Of a DNA stretch of 64,000 nt, positions 1 to 9,418 are shown in pieces (position 1 is the stretch's first letter; the number at the start of each line of letters is the position of its first letter). The notes under the pieces were generated by a model. It was not told the origin of the DNA and searched no databases. It was given only the letters and a program-made list of their open reading frames with translations. The stretch covers positions 22,981 to 86,980 of the forward strand of contig NZ_FQZA01000013.1 in the NCBI RefSeq assembly GCF_900141995.1, given 5' to 3'. The position numbers were made by a program, and so were the translations under genes. Source of the stretch: Palleronia salina (GTDB taxonomy: Bacteria > Pseudomonadota > Alphaproteobacteria > Rhodobacterales > Rhodobacteraceae).

Positions 1-205
1 CGGCGAGGCGCGGCTGCGCGCCCGCGGTGACAAGCTGGCCCTGCGCGAGGTGCCCGCCTCGGAATGGGCCGAGGTCGAGCAGGCCGCCGTGGCCTTCTGG
101 GACGAGATCGCGCAGGAATCCGAGACGCACCAGCGCGTCGTCGACATCTTCCGCGAGTACAACCAGGTCATCAACACCGCAGGCGCACCCTACACCTTCG
201 GCTGA
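1..205 (+). CDS. TRAP transporter substrate-binding protein, C-terminal fragment
   Basis: Only the last 67 codons are inside the window, in the frame that ends with TGA at 203-205. The visible residues include FWDEIAQES and, near the end, YNQVINTAGAPYTFG. This pattern (an aromatic-rich helix, then a lysine/arginine/asparagine helix, then a Pro-Tyr tail) resembles the C-terminus of DctP-family periplasmic binding proteins of TRAP carriers. Such a protein would capture a small organic acid or amine-related solute for import. It is the gene directly before the glutamine synthetase-like gene, 68 bases away on the same strand, so it may supply the substrate of that pathway. The family call rests on a short fragment. 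The substrate cannot be read from it. Confidence 0.55.
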   Translation, partial: GEARLRARGDKLALREVPASEWAEVEQAAVAFWDEIAQESETHQRVVDIFREYNQVINTAGAPYTFG

Positions 206-273
206 GACCAACGCGCGGGGCGGCGCCTGTCCGGTGCCGCCCCGTTTTCACGAACGCAACAAGGACCGCACCC

Positions 274-1638
274 ATGGCTGGCAATCTCTCGCTCGACACG
301 CTCACCGAACTGGCCGCCACGGGTGAGATCGACACCGTCCTGGTGGCGCTTGTCGACATGCAGGGCCGGCTCCAGGGCAAGCGGTTCCACGTGCGCGACT
401 TCCTCGACAACGCGATCGAGGAAACCCACTGCTGCAACTACCTGCTGGCCACCGACCTGATGATGGCGACGCCCGACGGCTACCGCGCCACCAGCTGGGA
501 GGGCGGCTATGGCGATTATACCCTGCGCCCCGACCTGACCACGTTGCGCCATGTGCCGTGGCTGGAAAAGACCGCGCTGGTGCTGGGCGACGTGCTGGAT
601 CACCACAGCCACGAACCCGTGGCCCACAGCCCCCGCCAGATGCTGAAGCGGCAGGTCGCGCGGCTGGCCGACCTTGGCCTCGACGCCGCCATGGCGACCG
701 AGCTTGAATTTTTCCTGTTCGAGGGCGCGCTGCGCAACCTTCAGAAATCCGGCTATCGCGACCTCGTGCCGCTGAACGGCTTCAACGAGGATTACGCGCT
801 GTTCCAGACGACCAAGGAGGAAGGCCTGCTGCGGCCCCTGCGCAACCACCTCTACGCTGCGGGCATCCCCGTGGAGTGCACCAAGGGCGAGGCCGAGACC
901 GGCCAGCAGGAGCTGAACATCCGCTACGCCGGTGCGCTGGACTGCGCCGATCACCACACCATCGGAAAGCACGCGGTGAAGGAGATCGCTTGGCAGCACG
1001 GCGTGTCGGCCTCGTTCCTGCCCAAGTGGCGCGCCGACAAGGTCGGGTCGTCCAGCCACGTCCACATGTCGCTGTGGCAGAACGGCGATCCGGCCTTCTT
1101 CGACGACAGCAACGAGCTGGGCATGTCCGAGCTGATGCAGAACTTCCTTGCCGGGCTGATCCACTACGCCCGCGACATCACCTTCTTCCTCGCGCCCTAC
1201 GTCAACAGCTACAAGCGCTTCGCCAAGGGCACCTTCGCGCCGACGCGCACCGTGTGGTCGGTGGACAACCGAACCGCCGGGTTCCGCCTGTGCGGCGCGG
1301 GCACCAAGGGCGTGCGGGTCGAGTGCCGGATCGGCGGATCGGACCTGAATCCCTATCTGGCTCAGGCGGCCCTGCTGGCCGCGGGGCTGCGCGGCATCAC
1401 CGACGAGATGGAGCTTCAGGCCCCGACCAGCGGCGATGTCTACGAATCCGCGGACACGCCCGAGATCCCCCGCACCCTGCGCGAGGCGACCGAGACCCTG
1501 CGCGAGAGCGACATGCTCCGCGCCGCCATGGGGGACGAGGTGGTCGACCACTACACCCGCGCCGCCGAGTGGGAGCAGGAAGAATACGACCGCGCCGTGA
1601 CCGACTGGGAAATCGCCCGCGGGTTCGAGCAGGCCTGA
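274..1638 (+). CDS. Glutamine synthetase family protein (gamma-glutamyl-amide ligase-like)
   Basis: The 454-residue protein has the glutamine synthetase catalytic fold. Visible signatures are the metal-binding TELEFF motif, SSHVHMSLW (substrate and ATP site), NRTAGFRLCG (arginine of the active site) and ECRIGGSDLNPYLA near the C-terminus. Family members ligate glutamate to ammonia or to another amine using ATP. It is followed after 10 bases by an aldehyde dehydrogenase and then an Fe-alcohol dehydrogenase. That is the gene set expected when an amino alcohol is first gamma-glutamylated and then oxidised (as in the isopropylamine pathway or the GlnA4 ethanolamine route). A role in primary ammonia assimilation is less likely given this context. 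The start is the ATG after the AAGGA-containing leader at 261. The substrate is inferred, not seen. Confidence 0.85.
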   Translation: MAGNLSLDTLTELAATGEIDTVLVALVDMQGRLQGKRFHVRDFLDNAIEETHCCNYLLATDLMMATPDGYRATSWEGGYGDYTLRPDLTTLRHVPWLEKTALVLGDVLDHHSHEPVAHSPRQMLKRQVARLADLGLDAAMATELEFFLFEGALRNLQKSGYRDLVPLNGFNEDYALFQTTKEEGLLRPLRNHLYAAGIPVECTKGEAETGQQELNIRYAGALDCADHHTIGKHAVKEIAWQHGVSASFLPKWRADKVGSSSHVHMSLWQNGDPAFFDDSNELGMSELMQNFLAGLIHYARDITFFLAPYVNSYKRFAKGTFAPTRTVWSVDNRTAGFRLCGAGTKGVRVECRIGGSDLNPYLAQAALLAAGLRGITDEMELQAPTSGDVYESADTPEIPRTLREATETLRESDMLRAAMGDEVVDHYTRAAEWEQEEYDRAVTDWEIARGFEQA

Positions 1639-1648
1639 AGGAACCACC

Positions 1649-3025
1649 ATGACCAAGACCCTGAAATGCATCTCGCCCATCGACGGCTCGGTGTACCTGG
1701 AACGTGAGACCCTGGATATCGATGCCGCACGCTCCGCCTGCGACCGCGCCCGCGCCGCACAGGCAGACTGGGCCGCGCGCCCGCTGGAGGACCGCATCGC
1801 GCTGGTCCGCGCCGGCGTGGCCGAGGTGGGCAGGACCACCGACCGCATGGCGGTGGAGCTCGCCCACCAGATGGGCCGCCCGGTGCGCTATGGCGGCGAG
1901 TTCGGCGGCTTCGACGAGCGCGCCAGCCACATGGCCGACATCGCCAAGGACGCTCTGGCCCCCATGGTGGTCGAAGACAGCGACAAGGCGCTGCGCCAGA
2001 TCACGCGCGAGCCGCGCGGCGTCGTGCTGGTCGTGGCGCCGTGGAACTATCCCTACATGACCGCGATCAACACCTTGGCCCCCGCGCTCATCGCCGGGAA
2101 CACCGTGATGCTGAAGCACGCCACCCAGACACTGCAGGTGGGCGAGCGGCTGGCCGAGGCGTTCCACGCGGCGGGCGTGCCCGAGGACGTGTTCCAGAAC
2201 GTCTTCCTCGACCACGACACGACCGCCCAGCTGATCGCCGAGCGCCGCTTCGGCTTCGTGAACTTCACTGGCTCGGTCGGTGGCGGCAAGGCGATGGAGA
2301 TCGCGGCGGCCGGCACCTTCACCCCCGTGGCGACCGAGCTGGGCGGCAAGGATCCGGGCTATGTCCGCGCCGATGCCGATGTCGACGCCGCCGTCGACGG
2401 GCTGATGGACGGCGCGATCTTCAACGCGGGCCAGTGCTGCTGCGGGATCGAGCGGATCTACGTGCACGAAAGCCTGTACGACGCGTTCGTCGAGCGGGCC
2501 GTGGCGTGGGTCAAGGCGCTGAAGCTCGGCAACCCGCTGGACCCCGAGACCACCCTGGGCCCCATGGCGAACGTGCGCTTCGCCGACGAGGTTCGCGCCC
2601 AGACCCGCGAGGCGGTGGCGCAGGGCGCCCGCGCGCTGATCGAAACCGACCCGGCCGACGACGGGGGCGCTTACCTCACGCCGCAGATCCTGGTGGACGT
2701 GACCCACGACATGCGCGTGATGCGGGACGAGACCTTCGGCCCGCTGGTCTGCATCATGACGGTGAAGGACGACGAGGACGCCATCGCCAGGATGAACGAC
2801 AGCCAGTTCGGCCTGACCGCCGCGATCTTCACCCGCGATATCGACGCGGCGCAGGCCATCGCCGCGCGGCTGGAAACCGGTACCGTCTTCATGAACCGCT
2901 GCGACTATCTCGACCCCGCGCTGTGCTGGACCGGCTGCAAGGATACCGGCCTTGGCGCGGGGCTGTCGGTGCTGGGCTACCACGCGCTGACCCGCCCGAA
3001 ATCCTACCACCTGAAGAAAGCCTGA
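1649..3025 (+). CDS. NAD(P)-dependent aldehyde dehydrogenase
   Basis: This is a 458-residue aldehyde dehydrogenase that oxidises an aldehyde to the acid. The general base glutamate is E230 in ATELGGKDPG and the nucleophilic cysteine is C264 in NAGQCC. The spacing of 34 residues matches the family. The cofactor region carries VAPWNYP and NFTGSVGGG. C263, C264 and C265 form a run of three cysteines at the active site. The gene follows the glutamine synthetase-like gene by 10 bases with a GAAGGA ribosome site, and the alcohol dehydrogenase starts 5 bases after it, so the three form one operon. The likely substrate is a gamma-glutamylated amino aldehyde, which is an inference from context. It is somewhat shorter at its N-terminus than the commonest 480-500 residue ALDHs. 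Confidence 0.9.
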   Translation: MTKTLKCISPIDGSVYLERETLDIDAARSACDRARAAQADWAARPLEDRIALVRAGVAEVGRTTDRMAVELAHQMGRPVRYGGEFGGFDERASHMADIAKDALAPMVVEDSDKALRQITREPRGVVLVVAPWNYPYMTAINTLAPALIAGNTVMLKHATQTLQVGERLAEAFHAAGVPEDVFQNVFLDHDTTAQLIAERRFGFVNFTGSVGGGKAMEIAAAGTFTPVATELGGKDPGYVRADADVDAAVDGLMDGAIFNAGQCCCGIERIYVHESLYDAFVERAVAWVKALKLGNPLDPETTLGPMANVRFADEVRAQTREAVAQGARALIETDPADDGGAYLTPQILVDVTHDMRVMRDETFGPLVCIMTVKDDEDAIARMNDSQFGLTAAIFTRDIDAAQAIAARLETGTVFMNRCDYLDPALCWTGCKDTGLGAGLSVLGYHALTRPKSYHLKKA

Positions 3026-3030
3026 CGCCC

Positions 3031-4176
3031 ATGTCGATGACCGCCAACTGGTCCTATCCCACCGCCATCCGCTTCGGCGCGGGCCGCATCGACGAGATCG
3101 GCGCCGCCTGCATCGCCGCGGGCATCAGCAAGCCGCTGCTGGTCACCGACCGCGGCCTCGCGGCCATGGACATCACCCGCCGCACGCTGGACCTGATCGA
3201 GACCGCGGGGCTCGGCCGCGCGATCTTTTCCGACGTGGACCCCAACCCGAACGAGCGCAATCTCGAGGCCGGGCTGAAGGTCTACCGCGAGAACGACCAT
3301 GACGGGGTGATCGCCTTCGGCGGCGGCTCGGGGCTGGACCTGGGGAAAATGATCGCCTTCATGGCTGGCCAGGTGCGCCCGGTCTGGGATTTCGAGGATA
3401 TCGGCGACTGGTGGACCCGCGCCGACGCCGACGCCATCGCGCCGATCGTGGCGGTGCCGACCACCGCCGGGACGGGGTCCGAAGTGGGGCGGGCGTCGGT
3501 CATCACCGATTCCGAGACCCACGTGAAGAAGATCATCTTCCACCCCAAGGTGCTGCCGAGCGTGGTGATCTGCGATCCCGAGCTGACGGTGGGCATGCCG
3601 AAATCGATCACCGCCGGCACGGGCCTCGACGCCTTCGCCCATTGCGTCGAGGCGTTCTCGTCGCCCCATTATCACCCCATGAGCCAGGGCATCGCGCTGG
3701 AAGGCATGCGGCTGGTGATCGACAACCTGCCGCGCGCCTACGACGACGGCAGCGATATCGAAGCGCGCGCCAACATGATGAGCGCGGGGGCCATGGGCGC
3801 CGTGGCCTTCCAGAAGGGGCTGGGTGCGATCCACGCGCTGAGCCACCCGGTGGGCGCGGTCTACGGCACCCATCACGGCACGACGAACGCCGTCTGCATG
3901 CCCGCCGTGCTGGACCTGAACGCAAGCGCGATCCGCGACCGGTTCGACCGCGCGGCGTCCTACCTGGGCGTCGATGGCGGCTTCGACGGGTTCCGCGCCT
4001 TCGTGCAGGACTTCAACGACCGCTTCGACATCCCCCGCAAGCTCGGCGCCATGGGCGTGGGCGATGACCGCGTGGAAGAACTGGTCGAGATGGCGCTGAA
4101 AGACCCCAGCTGCGGTGGCAACCCGGTGGAGCTGACGAAGGACAACGTGCGCGGGCTGTTCGAAACCCTGATCTAG
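3031..4176 (+). CDS. Iron-containing alcohol dehydrogenase
   Basis: The 381-residue protein is a group III (Fe-type) alcohol dehydrogenase. The NAD-binding loop FGGGSGLD is at about 97-103. The metal ligands that match those of FucO are D200 and H204 (GLDAFAHCVEA), H268 (GAIHALSHPVG) and H282 (THHGTTNA), with H272 as the catalytic histidine. It would convert a primary alcohol to the aldehyde that the preceding aldehyde dehydrogenase consumes. The start at 3031 is 5 bases after the upstream stop. An internal ATG at 3037 is an alternative. Its TAG stop overlaps the stop of the convergent hydrolase gene in the palindrome CTAG. Confidence 0.9.
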   Translation: MSMTANWSYPTAIRFGAGRIDEIGAACIAAGISKPLLVTDRGLAAMDITRRTLDLIETAGLGRAIFSDVDPNPNERNLEAGLKVYRENDHDGVIAFGGGSGLDLGKMIAFMAGQVRPVWDFEDIGDWWTRADADAIAPIVAVPTTAGTGSEVGRASVITDSETHVKKIIFHPKVLPSVVICDPELTVGMPKSITAGTGLDAFAHCVEAFSSPHYHPMSQGIALEGMRLVIDNLPRAYDDGSDIEARANMMSAGAMGAVAFQKGLGAIHALSHPVGAVYGTHHGTTNAVCMPAVLDLNASAIRDRFDRAASYLGVDGGFDGFRAFVQDFNDRFDIPRKLGAMGVGDDRVEELVEMALKDPSCGGNPVELTKDNVRGLFETLI

Positions 4177-5585
4177 GCTGAGAAGAGCGGCGTGGACGCG
4201 GCGATGGACCATGCCAGCGCCGCGCCCAGTCCCAGACCCGCCGCCCCCGGTCGGCGACGGGCGATGGGGCGCGCGACCGTGCCGAAAACCAGCCAGAACA
4301 GCACCAGCACCGGCAGCACTGTGAAGGTCAGGCCGATCCGGGCGGGGGCTGCGAACATGAGCCCGCCCAGCAGCGCCAGCACCGCCAGGCGCAGGGCGAC
4401 CCGCCGGACGATCCCGCTGCTCGCCAGCAGGACGGCCTCGCCCAGGGCATAGGCCAGCGTCGCCGGCAGCAGCGCGAGGGCCAGCGCGACGCGCGGCCCG
4501 GTGGGCAGGAACGACGCGCCGTAGCGGTCCAGCAGCAGGGCGAAGGCGAGCGACCAGAGAGCGAACAGCGCCAGCCCCGCGCCGGGCCTCCCCAGCCGAG
4601 ACCATCCCACCACCAGCCACGCCATGCCGGGCACGGCCAGCGCAAGACCCAGCGGCGCGAAGCCCGCCATGCCGAACAGCGCCGCGTCCGATACCGCCAG
4701 CGCGCCGAGGCCGGCCAGCGGCAGTGGCAGAAGCCCGGCAAGCCAGAAGCTGCGGGCGGGCAGGGCCGGTGCCAGGTCGCCCTTGGCGGCCCAGCCGGTG
4801 GCGATCCGGCCCGCCGCCAGCATCGATCCCAGCAGAAGGACGATCCACGGCCCGGTCAGCGCGGGCGGCGTGGCGGCGCCGGTCAGCCAGTTGCGGGCGG
4901 CCCGCGCGGTGGTCGGCGACCACAGCACCCCGACGTGCCCCACCCAGGGCGCGACGGCGGTGCGGCGCCGGACCTCGCCTTCTTCCGCTGTCTCGCCCTC
5001 GAGAACGTCGGCCTCGACCATCCGTGCGGCGTCCAGCGCCACGTCCCTCAGTCGCGATTCCCACTGGCCCGAGACCACCAGCAGGGCGGGGGGCCAATCG
5101 GGCGACAGGGTCTCGGAATACATCGAGATGGCGACCAGCTGCCCGATCCCGGCCGCGCGCCCGGCGCGCAGGATGATGTCGGTCGCCATAGAATGCCCCA
5201 GCAGCGCCACGACCGGGCCGGGCGCTGCCGCGATCACCGGGCCCATCTGGTCGACCAGTTGCGCCGTGGTGCCTTCGATCCGCGTCACGTCAGGCGACAG
5301 CACCCCCGGATGTCGTCCGTGGCCGATGCTGTCGATGCTGATCACGCCCAGCCCCGTGCGCGCCAGGCTCAGCGACAGCGCGTGCATCATCTGCCGCGAC
5401 CCGGCGAACCCGTGCGAGACGATGACCCAGCCCTCGGGCGTGCGACCGGTGCGGGTGAGGAACGTGGCGGGCGTGTCGCCAAGGCGGTCGTGACGGATGT
5501 CGAGCCCGCCCTCGGCCCGTTCCAGCTGCCACGCAGACAGCAGGAGCAAGCCCACGGCCAGCAGGAGGGACAGCACACGCACCAT
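4173..5585 (-). CDS. Membrane-anchored alpha/beta hydrolase
   Basis: The 470-residue protein starts with a hydrophobic N-terminal segment (VLSLLLAVGLLLLSAW) that could be a signal anchor. An alpha/beta hydrolase domain follows, with VSHGFAGSR (oxyanion region) and the nucleophile elbow LLGHSMAT. A candidate catalytic histidine is in APWVGHVGVLW. The C-terminal half, from about residue 250, is a string of hydrophobic segments, perhaps eight membrane helices. The frame stays open upstream of 5585, but the extension is basic and lacks a hydrophobic start, so the ATG before VRVLSLLL is preferred. It begins 10 bases after galM and so could be the last gene of the galactoside operon. No substrate can be assigned. 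It may be an esterase unrelated to sugar use. Confidence 0.7.
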   Translation of the reverse strand: MVRVLSLLLAVGLLLLSAWQLERAEGGLDIRHDRLGDTPATFLTRTGRTPEGWVIVSHGFAGSRQMMHALSLSLARTGLGVISIDSIGHGRHPGVLSPDVTRIEGTTAQLVDQMGPVIAAAPGPVVALLGHSMATDIILRAGRAAGIGQLVAISMYSETLSPDWPPALLVVSGQWESRLRDVALDAARMVEADVLEGETAEEGEVRRRTAVAPWVGHVGVLWSPTTARAARNWLTGAATPPALTGPWIVLLLGSMLAAGRIATGWAAKGDLAPALPARSFWLAGLLPLPLAGLGALAVSDAALFGMAGFAPLGLALAVPGMAWLVVGWSRLGRPGAGLALFALWSLAFALLLDRYGASFLPTGPRVALALALLPATLAYALGEAVLLASSGIVRRVALRLAVLALLGGLMFAAPARIGLTFTVLPVLVLFWLVFGTVARPIARRRPGAAGLGLGAALAWSIAASTPLFSA

Positions 5586-5595
5586 GTGCGGCAAT

Positions 5596-6594
5596 TTAGC
5601 GCGCGGCGCGGTCGAAGCGATACTCGGTGGTCTGGGAATAGACGGCGCCCGGGCGCAGCTCGACCGAGGGGAAGCCGGGGTTGTTTGGCGCGTCGGGCCA
5701 GTGCTGCGGCTCGAACGCCATGGCGGCGCGGCGGGGGTAGGGCTGTCTGTGGTTCGTCTCTTCCTCCACCGCGAATTTATGCATGTCGAAGACCTGCATC
5801 CCCGGCGCGGTGGTCGCAATTTCCAGGGAGGGACCGTCCGGCGCCGACAGGCGCAGCGCCGGGGTCAGCGCGCGCGGCGCATCGGCGAGGCAGAAGTTGT
5901 GATCCAGCCGCGGTGTCGTGTCGAGGTCCAGCGTCACGCCCTCGCGGAAGTCGTAGGGCGTGCCCGCGACCTCGGCGATCTCGCCCGTGGGCAGGTCGTC
6001 GCCATCGGTCGGCAGATAGCGGTCGGCCAGCACCTGCAAAAGCTGGCCGCCCCACCCCGCGGGCGGCTGCATGGTCCAGTAACCGTGGCTGGCGAGGTTC
6101 ATCCAGGTGGGCGCATCCGTTGCGCCGCGGAAGGTGACGCGCAGGGTCGCGCCATCCAAAGCGTATTCCACCTCGATCCGCCGGTTGCCGGGAAAGCCGC
6201 CCGCGCCGTCGGGCAGGCTGAGCGCAAGGGTCGCTTCGGTGTCGTCCTGGTCAACGACTTCCCAGACCTGCGTGTGGGTCGCCGCCGCGCCGCCGTGCAG
6301 CGTGTGCCGGTCGTCCTGGTTGGCGTCGAGCTGGTATTCCGTGCCGTCCAGCGTGGCTTTGGCCCCGCCGATCCGGTTGGCGACCGGCCCCATCACTGCC
6401 CCGAAATGGGTGCAGATGCGGGTGTATGCGGACAGGTCTGGGCTGCCCAGGGTCAGGGAGAAATCGACGCCCGCCAGCCGCACGTCCTGGATCAGCGCGC
6501 CCAATGTCAGGATCTGCACGGTCAGCGCGTCGTTGCGAAGGGTGATGCGCTCGACCGTGCGGCCGTCGGGCAGGGTTCCGAAGCGTTCGATCAT
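5596..6594 (-). CDS. galM: Aldose 1-epimerase (galactose mutarotase)
   Basis: This 332-residue protein matches galactose mutarotase, which interconverts the alpha and beta anomers of galactose or related sugars in the cytoplasm. Recognisable parts are NRIGGAKATLDG (substrate-binding arginine region), the HTLHGG motif with an active-site histidine, NLASHGYW with the second histidine, and the acidic PTGEIAEVAGTPYDF region. The start codon overlaps the stop of the GH42 beta-galactosidase gene by four bases (ATGA), so translation is probably coupled. Beta-galactosidase releases beta-galactose, and this enzyme would feed the anomer needed by the next enzyme. Confidence 0.9.
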   Translation of the reverse strand: MIERFGTLPDGRTVERITLRNDALTVQILTLGALIQDVRLAGVDFSLTLGSPDLSAYTRICTHFGAVMGPVANRIGGAKATLDGTEYQLDANQDDRHTLHGGAAATHTQVWEVVDQDDTEATLALSLPDGAGGFPGNRRIEVEYALDGATLRVTFRGATDAPTWMNLASHGYWTMQPPAGWGGQLLQVLADRYLPTDGDDLPTGEIAEVAGTPYDFREGVTLDLDTTPRLDHNFCLADAPRALTPALRLSAPDGPSLEIATTAPGMQVFDMHKFAVEEETNHRQPYPRRAAMAFEPQHWPDAPNNPGFPSVELRPGAVYSQTTEYRFDRAAR

Positions 6595-8486
6595 GGTCGA
6601 TCCTCCCAAAGGACGCCCGCCGCCGGGATCTCGCGGCCCGCGAAGCGGACCGGCTCGGGCGCGTAATTGAACCAGAAACGGTGGGTGTCGGTGTCGCGCA
6701 GGCGCAGCCCGTCCGGAAGGTCGAGCGTTTCGATCCCCTCCGCCGCGCAGGCCCGCCGCAGGATCCGGTCGAGCGCCTGGGCATCCGGCCAGCCGCCCAG
6801 GTAGTGAAGCTTGCCCGCAGCCACCAGTGCCGGCGCGCCGTCTGCGGTTGTCTCGACCGCTTCGGCACTGCCCTCCAGCACCTCGATCCAGTGCTGCAAC
6901 GTGCCGCCTCGTGCCAATGGCACAGCGCCCGAGGCTGGAACCGTCTCCACCCGCGCGACCACGGTATCGAGGCCGGGCAGCGCCGGGGGCAGCGGGACGG
7001 GGATCGCCATCTCGGCCGTTTTGGCGTTCGTGCGCGGCCCGAGGATCGCCGTGCCCGTCAGCCCGTCGCAGAATCCCTCCGGCAGGGTGGCGAGCCCGGG
7101 GGACAGCACCAGCGCATGGCCGGACAGGTCGGCGTCGGGGGGCAGGATGTCGACGTTCAGGCCCAGCCGCCGAAGGCCGGAGTAGACGGCGAAGCAGATC
7201 GCGAAATGGTCGAACTCGACACCCTGCGGCTGCACGTCCCACGCCCATGCCGAGGCATAGTCGAAGACCAGCGCCACGTCGCCGCGCGCGGTTCCGGCCT
7301 CGGGGGCCTCGGACAGTTCGCCGGCCACCTGCGCGCATTCCTCCAGCCCCGGCGCAGGCGCGCTGTCGGGGCGCAGCAGGCCCGCGTGGTGCTGTTCCTG
7401 CGCGAAGGGCAACTGCCGCCAGCGGAAATAGCAGACCGCCTCGGCCCCGTGGGCAAAAGCCTCCCACGCCCAGAGCCGCGCCATGCCCGGAAGCGGCGCG
7501 GGGTTGTGCGCGGCCCAGTTCACCGGACCGGGCTGCTGTTCGATGACCCACCAGCGGCCGCGCCCGACCGCGCGGTAAAGGTCATGGTGAAACGCCTGCA
7601 TGTCCGGGTGCCCCTGCCGCAGGAAGCGCGCGCGCTCGGCCTCGGTCGCGGGCGTGCGATCCTCGAGAAAGCCAATCGGGTAGCTGTCCCAGGTGGCGAT
7701 ATCCAGGTCGGCGCCCACGGCGAAATGGTCGAAGGCGACCTCGCGACCCATGTAGTTGTGCAGGATCGGCGCGTCGGTGCGCGCCCGCAGGATCTCGACC
7801 TGCACCCGGTTGAACCGCACCACCTGGTCCGAGCAGAAGCGCCGGAAGGCCAGGGCGTGGGCCGGGTTGGGTTCCGTCACGGTCAGGTTGGGCAGGCCGA
7901 TCTGCCCGAAGCTGTCATACTCCATCGACCAGAAGACGTTGCCCCAGGCCCGGTTCAGCGCGTCCGGCGACTGGTAGCGCTGCGCGCACCAGTCCTGGAA
8001 GGCCCGCCGCGCGGCGTCGGAATAGCTGACGACCGTGTCGTGACAGCCGTACTCGTTATCGGTCTGCCAGGCGTGGATATGCGGATTGCGGCCATAGCGG
8101 TCGGCGACCTTCGTGACGATGCGGCGGCATTCGTCGAGATAGCCCTCGTGCGAGAAGCAGTAGTGCCGCCGCGACCCGAAACCGCGCGGGCGGCCCTGCG
8201 CGTCCAGCGCGAACATGTCGGGATGCCTGTCCACGACCCAGGCCGGCGGCGTTGCGGTGGGGGTGCCCAGCACGACCTTCAGCCCCGCGTCGCCCAGCGT
8301 TTCGATGGCCCGGTCGAGCCAGCCCCAGTCGAACTGTCCCGGCTGCGGCTCGATCCGGGACCAGGCGAACTCGCCGATGCGGACCCAGGTCAGCCCGGCC
8401 TCGACCATGCGCCGCGCGTCCTCGACCCAGGTCTCCTCGGGCCAGTGTTCGGGGTAGTAGCAGGTGCCGAGGGTTCTGGCGGGCAT
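6591..8486 (-). CDS. GH42 family beta-galactosidase
   Basis: The 631-residue protein has the N-terminal GTCYYPEHWPEE signature of glycoside hydrolase family 42. The acid/base is E145 in WQTDNEYGCHDT and the nucleophile is E316 in WWVIEQQPGPVNW. A trimerisation domain and a small C-terminal beta domain follow the (beta/alpha)8 barrel, as is usual. It has no signal peptide, so it should cleave imported beta-galactosides in the cytoplasm. The open frame extends upstream to 8636, but the ATG at 8486 gives the canonical N-terminus. Its stop overlaps the galM start. With the GH36 alpha-galactosidase in the same operon the cell can open both linkages. Confidence 0.93.
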   Translation of the reverse strand: MPARTLGTCYYPEHWPEETWVEDARRMVEAGLTWVRIGEFAWSRIEPQPGQFDWGWLDRAIETLGDAGLKVVLGTPTATPPAWVVDRHPDMFALDAQGRPRGFGSRRHYCFSHEGYLDECRRIVTKVADRYGRNPHIHAWQTDNEYGCHDTVVSYSDAARRAFQDWCAQRYQSPDALNRAWGNVFWSMEYDSFGQIGLPNLTVTEPNPAHALAFRRFCSDQVVRFNRVQVEILRARTDAPILHNYMGREVAFDHFAVGADLDIATWDSYPIGFLEDRTPATEAERARFLRQGHPDMQAFHHDLYRAVGRGRWWVIEQQPGPVNWAAHNPAPLPGMARLWAWEAFAHGAEAVCYFRWRQLPFAQEQHHAGLLRPDSAPAPGLEECAQVAGELSEAPEAGTARGDVALVFDYASAWAWDVQPQGVEFDHFAICFAVYSGLRRLGLNVDILPPDADLSGHALVLSPGLATLPEGFCDGLTGTAILGPRTNAKTAEMAIPVPLPPALPGLDTVVARVETVPASGAVPLARGGTLQHWIEVLEGSAEAVETTADGAPALVAAGKLHYLGGWPDAQALDRILRRACAAEGIETLDLPDGLRLRDTDTHRFWFNYAPEPVRFAGREIPAAGVLWEDRP

Positions 8487-8541
8487 GGCGGGGCCTGACT
8501 TGAGGTGAGGATTTGCGGACAGATGGAAACCGGGGGAAGGG

Positions 8542-9414
8542 CTAGAGAAGGATGCGGTGCTCCGCCTGACCCGTGGCGTTGGTCTCGACCCGGAAGGTGC
8601 GGCCGTGGCCGTCCTCGGTCGCGATGATCGGCTCATCGATGCCGACGGCGGCCGAGGTGACGAACAGCGTCGACAGGTCGGGCCCGCCGAAGGCCGGGCA
8701 GGTCGTCTGCAACGCGGGCAGGTTCACGACGTGCAACTGGGTCGCGTCCGGGCCGTAGACCGCCACGCGGCTGTTGCCCCACTGAGCCGACCACAGGTTG
8801 CCGTCGGCGTCGCAGACCGCGCCGTCGGGATGGTAGGGCGTGCCGCGCAAATCGAGCCATGTTTCGGCCTGCCCCACCGGCCACCCGTCACCGTCCAGCC
8901 GCCACTGCATGATCATCTGCGCCGGCGTGTCGGCGAAAAAGGCGGTGGTGCCGTCGGGGGTGAAACAGATCGCGTTGGCGATGGACATGCCGCCCTTCAG
9001 CTTTCGCAGCTCGCCCTTGTAGAACCGGTAGAGCGCGCCGTCGCCCACGCCCTTTTCCAGCCCCATGGTCGAGATCCAGAACCCCCCCTGCGGGTCGGCG
9101 CGCCCGTCATTGGGGCGGTTGGCAGGCTTGTCGGCCTCGAGATCGCACAGGTGGGTGTGGCTGCCGGTTTCGATATTCAGCAGCATCAGGTCGGTGTCGG
9201 TCGCCACCAGCAGCGTGTCGTGGTCGACCCACCCCATGCAGGAGACGTGCCGGTCGAAGGTCCAGTCGCGAAGCGCCCCGTCGATCCGGCTGAGCACCCT
9301 TTTCGACAGGATATCGCACCAGAAAAGCTGCCCGCGCTGGGGGTGGAAGAACGCGCCTTCGCCCAGCAGGCAGCGCGTCGTGTCATAGGTTTGCGGCTCT
9401 CCGGTCTCGATCAT
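8542..9414 (-). CDS. SMP-30/gluconolactonase family sugar lactonase
   Basis: The 290-residue protein is a six-bladed propeller lactonase of the SMP-30/regucalcin family. Expected metal ligands are present: E19 in LLGEGAFF, N147 in IANAICF and D197 in YHPDGAVCD, plus N102-D103 in RPNDG. It would hydrolyse galactono-lactone (or arabino-lactone) to the acid, the second step of oxidative galactose degradation. It starts 4 bases after the KDPGal aldolase gene, so it belongs to the same transcript. The galactose dehydrogenase that would make the lactone is not in the window. Confidence 0.88.
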   Translation of the reverse strand: MIETGEPQTYDTTRCLLGEGAFFHPQRGQLFWCDILSKRVLSRIDGALRDWTFDRHVSCMGWVDHDTLLVATDTDLMLLNIETGSHTHLCDLEADKPANRPNDGRADPQGGFWISTMGLEKGVGDGALYRFYKGELRKLKGGMSIANAICFTPDGTTAFFADTPAQMIMQWRLDGDGWPVGQAETWLDLRGTPYHPDGAVCDADGNLWSAQWGNSRVAVYGPDATQLHVVNLPALQTTCPAFGGPDLSTLFVTSAAVGIDEPIIATEDGHGRTFRVETNATGQAEHRILL

Positions 9415-9418
9415 CGTT

